Origin: Myxocyprinus asiaticus
Lineage: Eukaryota; Chordata; Actinopteri; Cypriniformes; Catostomidae
DNA length: 64,000 nucleotides
Assembly: GCF_019703515.2 (NCBI RefSeq)
Contig: NC_059372.1
Span: 24,712,931 to 24,776,930, forward strand
Direction of reading: 5' to 3'
The translations under genes and the position numbers were made by a program. Each line of letters opens with the position of its first letter. Within the stretch, counting starts at the first letter, position 1. This document shows positions 56,776 through 64,000 of this stretch, piece by piece. Under the pieces are notes generated by a model. It worked only from the letters and a program-made list of their open reading frames with translations, had not been told where the DNA came from and did not search any database.

Positions 56776-58421
56776 ATGATTATTATTTTATAAAATGACA
56801 ATGTTTCCCCCTGGAATTTATTTTTTTTAAGATTTATTTTTTTATGAGGGTTTATCTTTTCTAACCACAATAAAGCACATTGAATGTTATCCTTTTATGT
56901 CAAGTACTTCAATTTAATATATTCATTCAAATATATTCCATCTGAATAATTAGAAAAGTTAACTAGGCTTAGAATTCAATTTTAAGAAATAGGGTGATCT
57001 CATTAATATTCATAGATATTTGTATGTAATGTTTACACATGCATTTTTATATGTTTGGATAGACACTAAAACTTACAATATCAGTGGATTCAGAGCATCT
57101 ATAACGTAAGTGATTTTACAGCTTTAGAGACAAACAAATCTTTACAAATCCTTTACAAAACCTTTAAGAGGTTACCGCTGCAGGTGAATGAAGCCTTTTT
57201 GTCTGTGGTGGCTCGTCAGAGGGAGACTGAGCCTCCTCAAATATTTATTCAAAATGAACGTCACAAAAAAAGTGATAAAATTATCTGTTGTTTTAATCAA
57301 TTTACCTACTAGCATACACAACTCAGATGCCTTTTTTATTTTTATTTTATGTGCAGTAGCCAGGTGAGTTTAAATTACTGTATGAATCTGTATGAATGCC
57401 AGATGAAAAAAGCCTCCTGTCATTAGTAAACTGACCAATCATAATGAATATTCAAGTGACACAGCGTCATCTGGTTCTGTTCAAACAGCGTCCAAAAAAG
57501 GACAATTGAAGGCCAAATGAAATTTGCCTCCTTCCGTGTTCATAACAAATCATTATCAGTATCATTATTCAGTATCAAGCCTGCTTGTGGTTAACATGAC
57601 AGGTGAAGAGAAACTTCCAAAATAGGCCAAAATATCGATGGAATAAGTTATTGAAAGTTTTAAAAACATGTGAAAGACTGAACGACAGGATCATAAGTAA
57701 ATCTGACACAATGTAGCAGTGGAGGATGGAGTTCATCTATAAATAATGTATTAGGTGAGTAGATGTTACTACATAGAATGGGGCCCTCCATTCTTTTATA
57801 AATGTTTGCACTGATCGTAGTCTGTAACTGGCGTTACATCATTTTTTCTTTTCGTTTGTTGTATTGGCAAGTGTTGAGCTGGTGAACAGAAAGATTTTAA
57901 CAGAACAGTAGTTATTAAGACTATTTAAAGACATCAGGGAGAGGACATCAGATGTGTATGGGAGCATAATTACCAGCAAAAAAACATATAAAAAACATGA
58001 TATTTAGACCCACTGTAATTTTTTTTATTGGCTTGATCTTTCAGTACTGATTTATATATATTTGCCTACTCTGAAAATTCCATCATGGAACAGCACTGCT
58101 TTTTATAATGACATATTTATGTATTTATAACATCTAGATGGGACTAATGGGACTAAAAGTATAGTGGTTTCCACTGTTTGTGTGGCTTAATTTGATTATC
58201 ACATCTCAACAAGTATGTAATATAAGTAAAATACTGTCGATTTTACAGTATAATATTAACGTGTTTTACTCATTTGCTGTTGTGTATTTGTGTCACAGTT
58301 GTTCTGAATCTTAAAATTTTTTGAACCCCAAGATATTCGTAAACAACGTCTATAAAGTTGCTAAAAAATAAAAGGTTTTACTTTATAGATGCTGCTAACA
58401 CGTCGATATTGTTCACTTATG
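56776..58421. other. Intronic gap
   Basis: The part 57200-57560 (TGGCTCGTCAGAGGGAGACTG and ACACAGCGTCATCTGGTTCTG) reads like transposon debris, but without ends I cannot classify it. No exon was found. Confidence 0.35.
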
Positions 58422-59244
58422 TTTTAAAGCTACACTATGTAACTGTGCTCTCTAGCGACATCTGTGGTAGAAACCTTAAATTGAAAAGAATTTTCCTCTA
58501 AACCCCCTTACACTGGTGCCGAAACCTGGGAAGGAGGAGGCGAGAACCGGCTTGACAACTTAAATAATAATTTATTAACCAAGAACACAACCAAAAACAC
58601 ACAACTAAAAACACAGCACAGCTGTCTGTAATTCTCTCTCTCTCGAACTGTCGTCCCCGGCCGCCTTTATCCCTCGCGCGCCCCATCAGGCTGATTGGGG
58701 ACCGGGTGTGTCTCATTCCAACCCGGCCCCGCCCTCCTCAGCTCTACATAAACATTTCACAGTTACTTCCCCCGACAACGTAGATAAATCGGGATCGGCC
58801 AACACAAATAATGATCAGTTCATACAACCATGACAAGCAATATTAGCTTCAACAACCCTACCAGACAACATATCCAAGCATTATAGCAGGTAAACAACTT
58901 TGCTAAACAGAAAACAGATATACATCCATCTAGACTGCAGCAATGCTGTCCTGAACTGTGAGTCTGACTGAACTGAACATAGTTTCTCCAGCCGGAACAC
59001 GTGACGGCCGGTTCTTTTTTCCTGTCTTTATGGACATGACGTAATGAAGCAAGGCTGTATGTCATAAGCCAGAGATTTCACACCAAATCCGACCCGACAG
59101 CTCAAAATACAAATAATTTTTATTGGCTTACCGTAGTGAATCAGGGTAAGGACATTGTTTTGAACACTGATTGTTTATGTACTCAATCAATAATGGCAAT
59201 TTGTTAATTTTTAAACAAAAAAACTCTTATGTAGTGCAGCTTTT
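58422..59244. mobile_element. DNA MITE carrying an LTR-derived insert
   Basis: The left end is TTTTAAAGCTACACTATGTA and the right end (inverted) is AAAAGCTGCACTACATAAGA. The phrase TCTCTAGCGACATCTGTGG follows the left end. The LTR-derived block 58508-58761 interrupts it about 85 bp from the left end. Confidence 0.45.
58508..58761 (-). mobile_element. LTR-like unit with tRNA-Phe-like block at its edge
   Basis: On the minus strand it starts TGTGAAATGTTTATGTAGAG. It then has a TATA-like GATAAAGG (58672-58665), AATAAA (58576-58571) and the end CGCCTCCTCCTTCCCAGG. It closes with TTTCGGCACCAGTGTAA. On the plus strand that edge reads TGGTGCCGAAACCTGGGA (58514-58531), one base from a perfect tRNA-Phe primer-binding site, preceded by TTACAC exactly as at 26681-26686. 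The order TATA then AATAAA over about 95 bp fits an LTR. A 52-bp piece of the family is at 3427-3480. Confidence 0.6.
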
Positions 59245-59799
59245 CACAGCTGCATTATTGAATTTCACTAGGGACAGTAGAGCTACTGACTTGATGGGTA
59301 GTTACACATAAGACGATGATTGTTATTGATTGTCTTACCGGGCCAGACTTGCATCAGCTCTTTGATCTCTCTCCTTGCTGTAAAAAAAAAAACCTTCATG
59401 TGTCCTGATCTATTTGTCTATATTGAGCATACATTTATTTTTTTAATATGCAACTGAATTAGAGTGTGCAGGTTTTTTTGGGCTTATGGTGTATGCCCCT
59501 TTTTTGTTCAGCATTAGATTATGCCATGTATGTATGTCATGTATTTTGTAGATTATAAAACCATTCCACCATGTGGTTTGTTTGGAGGCTTTCAAGCCAA
59601 ATGTGCTCAGCGTGTACTCGAGTGTGCGTTGAAGCAAACTGTTTTTGAGCTGACCTTTGTGTCTAAAGATGTTAGGCTTACGATAAGGGCAAGTCTGAAT
59701 TTGAGCTCTTGAATGTGATGCCTTTTCAATTAAAATCAAAATGTTGTCATAAAAAAATAGGATTTTTGGGCTATACCAGTTTCCCATAAAAAGGGTTTC
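59245..59799. other. Intronic, nothing recognised
   Basis: No repeat or exon was identified. The minus-strand frame 59817-59443 is open for 124 codons without known features. Confidence 0.35.
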
Positions 59800-60060
59800 A
59801 AGTGATAGTTCACCCAAATATACAAATTCATAATTTCTTCTGTGGAACAGAAAAGTAAATATTAGGAAGAATGTTAGGAACTGACAGCCTCAGTCACCAT
59901 TCACTTTCATTGTATATAAAAAAAAACAGAGGAGCATCAACATTCTTCAGAGTTTCTCCCCTTGTGTTCCACGGAAGAAAGTAATACATATAGGTTTGGA
60001 ACAACATGAGGGTGAGTAAATGACAACAGAATTTTAATTTTCAGTGAATTGTCTCTTTAA
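59800..60060. mobile_element. Palindromic TTAA-type MITE, short form
   Basis: GATAGTTCACCCAAATATAC at the left; CAGAATTTTAATTTTCAGTG then AATTGTCTCTTTAAA at the right. CTTCTGTGGAACA and TGTTCCACGGAAG mark the arms. The loop contains GACAGCCTCAGTCACCATTC, shared with 26400 and 60650. Confidence 0.75.
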
Positions 60061-60537
60061 ATAATAATTACATGTAAGTATAATAATGAAGTTCTAGCGA
60101 ATACAACATCTGTAGTTTGCACACACAAAACCCTGCCTCTCTGATAGACATGAAAAGCTGTAGTGAAATAATAGATGAGATTTGAGTAGAGAACAGGGTT
60201 AATCAATGCTGAGAGCTGGATGTCCACACCGGAGCTGCCTGACCCTCATCTCTTTGATGGGAAGCAGGTGTCCTGTTGTCATCATCGATGAGGGGCTCAT
60301 TGATCAAAGACCCTTCAGGAGTCCAGTGCTCATCCATCAGACTCCAGTGGCCAGGCAATGTCATGAAAACGAGGGCTGTCAGCTTCTCCTCCTCACACAT
60401 CACCATAAAAGAAAGAGCACTTCACTGGCCAGGCAAAGAAAAAAAAAGTCAACTAGAAAGGCTTTTTTTGTTCCCTTTTGTGTTTGTCCATAGACTGAAG
60501 TTGTAATGTTTCTTTATTTAGCTTAGTATAGATTTTA
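60061..60537. other. Intronic, nothing recognised
   Basis: The frames on both strands at 60206-60506 lack splice sites and family features. Confidence 0.35.
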
Positions 60538-60800
60538 AATGGATAGTTCAAATACAAAAAAAAAAAAAAAAAAAAATTGTCATCAATTACTCACCCTCAT
60601 GTGGTTATAAATCTGTTTGGCATTATTTCATATGTTTTTAGAAACTGACAGCCTCAGTCACCATTCACTTTCATTGTATGGGAAAAAGAGCAGTTTCAAT
60701 GTATTTCAAAGTTTCTGAAAGATAATACTGGCTTGGAATGACATGACGGTGAGGAAGTCATGATAGAATTTTCATTTTTGAGTGAACTATCCCTTTGATA
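60538..60800. mobile_element. Palindromic TTAA-type MITE, short form
   Basis: AAATGGATAGTTCAAATAC with an A-run at the left; GAATTTTCATTTTTGAGTGA then ACTATCCCTTTGATA at the right. Arms and loop match the element at 59800-60060. Confidence 0.7.
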
Positions 60801-61424
60801 ATGAATACACATATGAGAAAGGTTAGGGTGTGTTGTGTTCGGTGTTGCAGAGGTAATTTGGAAAAGTCAAAGGCCTCCAGCATTTCAAACTGCAGCTTAT
60901 TGACCTACATGGGGACATAAATGGTGCTTAAAATGGGCTGCCCATCTTCAGCTGTGCTCACACCTGTTTTAAATGAGTGACAAAAGGGCCGTGCTGGGGG
61001 GCAGAAAGAAATAGGCATGTAAGGACTCTGTTGTGCAGCTGTGAAATGGGGCTGAATCCCAAACCTGCAGCTAACCCAGTCAAAACCAGCCCACTGACTG
61101 AAGGAGCTGCTTTAGAAATTGGATTTACAGTGTTTCATCTGGTTTTGTCTTAGTATTTTTTACCTGTGTTCTCAACCGCAGGTTTTAGAAAACAAGACAA
61201 GAAAATTATATTTTTTGTATTGTGCATACCTATGGCTACTCAGAAAAGTGTATGAGCGTATAGCTTTCATTCTTTTTTAAATCTTTTTGTTGCACATAAT
61301 ATAATATTCTTCAAAAACCTTTAAAAAAATGTCAATTGTATTGTCAAATGAATAGGAAGTCATTAAAATACTGTTTTCTGTGAAGAAATGTATCTTAAAT
61401 TAAATATATATATATATATATATA
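60801..61424. other. Intronic, ending in a (TA)n run
   Basis: Nothing was recognised before the TA run at about 61402-61424. Confidence 0.4.
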
Positions 61425-61968
61425 CACACACTACCGGTCAAAAGTTTTGAAACACTCATTCTTTATTATAATTTTTTTCACATTTTAGAATAATAGTCAA
61501 GTCATCAAAACTATGGAATAACATAAATGGAACTATGGGAATTATGTTGTGACTAAACAAAATCCAAAATAAATCGAAACTGTGTTATATTTTAGCATCT
61601 TCAAAGTAGTCACCCTTTGCCTAGAATTTGCAGACATGTACTCTTTATATTTTCTCAACCAACTTCTTGAGGTATCACCCTGGGATGCTTTTTAAACAGT
61701 ATTGAAGGAGTTCCCATCTATGTTGGGCACTTACTGGCTGCTTTTCTTTATTATTTGGTTCAATTCATCAATTTCATAAACTTTTGTTTTTATATATATA
61801 TATATAAAATTGTAGTTTTATGATGAAATTAATTAATATGGTGGCACAATTATATTTTTGTCTACAAAACTAATTTCAAACATTTAAGCATACGCCTTCA
61901 GATCAAAAGATTTTTAAGATCATGAGAAACATTACAGTCAAGTGTTTCAAAACTTTTGACCAGTAGTG
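61425..61968 (-). mobile_element. Deleted Tc1-type element
   Basis: The left end CACACTACCGGTCAAAAGTTT and the right end (inverted) CACTACTGGTCAAAAGTTTT, both beside TA. The interior, read on the minus strand, keeps the tail of a transposase (near 61660-61740, VGHLLAAFLYYLVQFINFIN-type sequence) but no catalytic part. 544 bp. Confidence 0.8.
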
Positions 61969-61978
61969 TATATATTCA

Positions 61979-62545
61979 CACTGGTGGCCAAAAGTTTTGA
62001 ATAATGTACAGATTTTGCTGTTTCGGAAGGAAATTGGTACTTTAATTCACCAAAGTGTCATTCAGCTTTTTTGAAAAAAGTCGTTTTTGATCAAATCTAG
62101 ACAGGCCCCATTTCCAGCAGCCATCACAACCGTATCCTTGAGTAATCATGCTAAATTGTTAATTTGGTACTAGAAAATCAGTTGCCATTATATCAAACAC
62201 AGCTGAAATCTATTTGGTTAGTTAAATGAAGCTTAACATTGTCTTTGTGTTTGTTTTTGAGTTGTCACAGTATGCAATAGACTGGCATGTTTTAAGGTCA
62301 GTATTAGGTCAAAAAATGGCAAAAAAAGAAACGGCTTTCTCTAGAAACTCATCAGTCAATCATTGTTTTGAGGAATGAAGGCTATACAATGCTTGAAATT
62401 GCAAAAAAAATAAAAATAAAAAAACCCTGAAGATTTCATACAAAGGTGTACACTACAGTCTTCAAAGACAAAGGACAACTGGCTCTAACAAGGAGAGAAA
62501 GAGATGTGGAAGGCCAGATGTACAACTGAACAAGAAGATAAGTAC
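61979..62545 (+). mobile_element. 5' half of a Tc1-type element (same family as 50484-52135)
   Basis: It begins CACTGGTGGCCAAAAGTTTT and continues through the 5' noncoding part to a transposase start near 62317: MAKKETAFSRNSSVNHCFEE-type sequence, then KFHTKVYTTVFKDKGQLALT. It breaks off near 62545 (TCAGAGTCTGTATTTTATC). The 3' half is missing. It supplies the uninterrupted reference for the SINE insertion in the 50.5-kb copy. Confidence 0.85.
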
Positions 62546-62800
62546 ATCAGAGTCTGTATTTTATCATTTTTTCAGACTAATTCTGTTAGTCTAACCTCAA
62601 TGTTGCTAAACATATATCATGTTCGTATTAATTTTAACTTAAAAATGAGAATTTATCTTAATTTGTTGATTTTATTGAATTGATAAAAGAGGAAAAACAT
62701 GGACACTCAAGCATCCAGTATTTTGATGTATTGCTCAAACTACAGAAAATAAATGTATGAGCTCTGATTAAAATAGTATTTTTAAAAAGAGCATAAAATT
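62546..62800. other. Intronic spacer
   Basis: AT-rich, nothing recognised. Confidence 0.4.
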
Positions 62801-64000
62801 GGAGTCACGTGATGCCATGCAAGGATCGGACGTGTGAACGGCAAGCTCTGCACACTTTGCTAGTTTGAACACTTTTAATGATATAAACCAGTGAGATTCG
62901 ATATACTCTGTTTCATAACTGTTCTGGGAGGACAGTATGTAAAATAATTCAAAATCCTCAGGGTCTGGAGACATAAAAAGACACATGCTCAAGCTGATAC
63001 CCCCGAGAGGGCCGTGAGCCAGGGAGTCGATTTAGTCGGGGAAGTGCGAGAAATGTGGTGAGAGATGTTGAACATGTCGGCAATGCAGACGAAGGTCGTT
63101 GCTGACTTGGAGGATCTCACTGTGATATGTCGATCGATCGCTGCCATGGAGGCGAAGTTCTCTGCGATGGTTACAAGAGTGGGGGATGTCGAGAAACGGA
63201 TCGATTATCCAGAGTCATCGGAGAGGGAATTATCTGCTAATCCGCTAGCAACCCAGGTGGATTTGAAGCGTGTCTGGGAGAAGTTGGAGGACATGGAGAA
63301 CCGTAGCCGGCAGAAATACATCCGTATTGTCGGAATTCCTGAGGCCGAAGAGGGTCAGGATATGGTGAAATTCCTGGATGGGCTCCTTCCAAATCTGCTC
63401 AACATAACAGGCCATAAGATGGAAAGTGAGCGAGCTCACAAGGTTCCGGTGCAGAGATCCACGGAGGGAGACAGGCCCCGATCAATTCTGGCCAAATTTC
63501 TGAGATCATCCAATAAAGATCTTGTGTTATGCAAGGCGAGGAGTAATTCGATTCAAGGAATGCAAGAAACTTTTACATCAACGGAAGGTCACTTTTGCAC
63601 TGATATTTCCGGCCAAATTGAGAATAGATGCTAAGGAGGGCCATAAAACTTTCACATGCCCACAGCAAGCGAAGTCCTTCATAAAGTCAATGGAGTGAGT
63701 AAGTTATTTTGTGGTACTCACGTTGCAGCCGAGTGGACTGGCTCACTTATCATTCACTTGACTGTTTGAGGAAATAGAGCGTTTTTGTTTTGTGCTGGTT
63801 CTGCCAGCGGCTGGAGTTTATTTTGCAGAGTGGCACACCTTCGGGACAGTTTTGTGGATGAATCTACATGCTCTTTGAGTTTGTTCTGCCTATTGGCTGG
63901 AGTTTGTTTTATAGATTATATTTTGCTGTGTAATTCTGTCTCACAAAATTTGTATAGAAACACCGGGCTTGAGCAATCCGATGGCAAAGTTGTCGCGGGG
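62801..64000 (+). mobile_element. Second copy of the L1/Tx1-like LINE, 5' part, runs off the window
   Basis: GGAGTCACGTGATGCCATGC starts a 5' UTR nearly identical to 18061-18199. ORF1 and the ORF1-ORF2 spacer follow to the window end (ATGGCAAAGTTGTCGCGGGG, equivalent to about 19470-19490). Same strand as the first copy. Confidence 0.9.
62937..63715 (+). pseudogene. L1-like ORF1 pseudogene (copy 2)
   Basis: The equivalent ATG is at 62937-62939, but the second codon is TAA where copy 1 has TCA. A 4-base loss near 62985 then shifts the frame. From 63065 it is open: MLNMSAMQTKVVADLEDLTV, a coiled coil (RVGDVEKRIDYPESSERELS) and the RNA-binding part (NRSRQKYIRIVGIPEAEEGQ; RAHKVPVQRSTEGDRPRS). About 77 bp present in copy 1 at 18793-18870 are missing at 63545, which breaks the C-terminal part. 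The copy retains the LEDMEN segment lost from copy 1, so the two together show the family's ancestral order. Confidence 0.9.

Overview
The window is vertebrate nuclear DNA, almost certainly from a ray-finned fish of the cyprinid/cypriniform type. There are no compact ORFs. The genes have short exons with GT-AG introns, and most of the sequence is AT-rich intron or intergenic DNA packed with teleost repeats: L2 and L1/Tx1-like LINEs, Tc1 elements, hAT elements, palindromic TTAA-flanked MITEs opening with TTAAAGGGATAGTTCACCC-type ends, and a tRNA-derived SINE.

Host genes. (1) The left edge holds the first two coding exons of a minus-strand gene for a small membrane-anchored protein (1964-1859 and 854-745, matching phase). 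It most resembles the beta-lactamase-like protein LACTBL1, a neighbour of EPHB2 in mammals. (2) The plus strand carries the 5' part of an Eph receptor tyrosine kinase, best matched to EphB2: signal-peptide exon 1 (24883-24934), 65-bp exon 2 (46245-46309) and 685-bp exon 3 (49302-49986). Intron 1 is 21.3 kb, intron 2 is 3.0 kb, and intron 3 runs past the right edge. The two genes are head to head, about 23 kb apart. (3) One further minus-strand terminal exon (4138-4057) is a candidate from an unidentified gene.

Repeat layout. 2-10 kb: Tc1 ends, a TTAA palindrome split by a 1.35-kb hAT-like element, and a SINE. 10.5-16.5 kb: an L2 element probably inserted in the 3' region of a minus-strand L1-like element whose RT core is deleted. 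18.06-23.64 kb: a nearly full-length decayed L1-like element with a 12-bp target duplication; a second copy of the family enters the window at 62.8 kb and runs off the end. Intron 1 (25-46 kb): MITEs, an inverted-LTR element with a tRNA-Phe primer-binding site, two hAT-type elements with 8-bp duplications, a SINE inside a palindrome, and a solo LTR. Introns 2-3: three Tc1-type elements (one interrupted by a SINE), nested palindromes, microsatellites and repeat-free stretches that could be conserved enhancers.

All recognisable transposase and reverse transcriptase genes are broken. I see no prokaryotic or phage-like system, no CRISPR array, no free-standing tRNA or rRNA gene and no clearly novel molecular machine. 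The most useful results are the ephb2 5' gene model, the adjacent lactbl1-like gene and the dated nesting of transposons.
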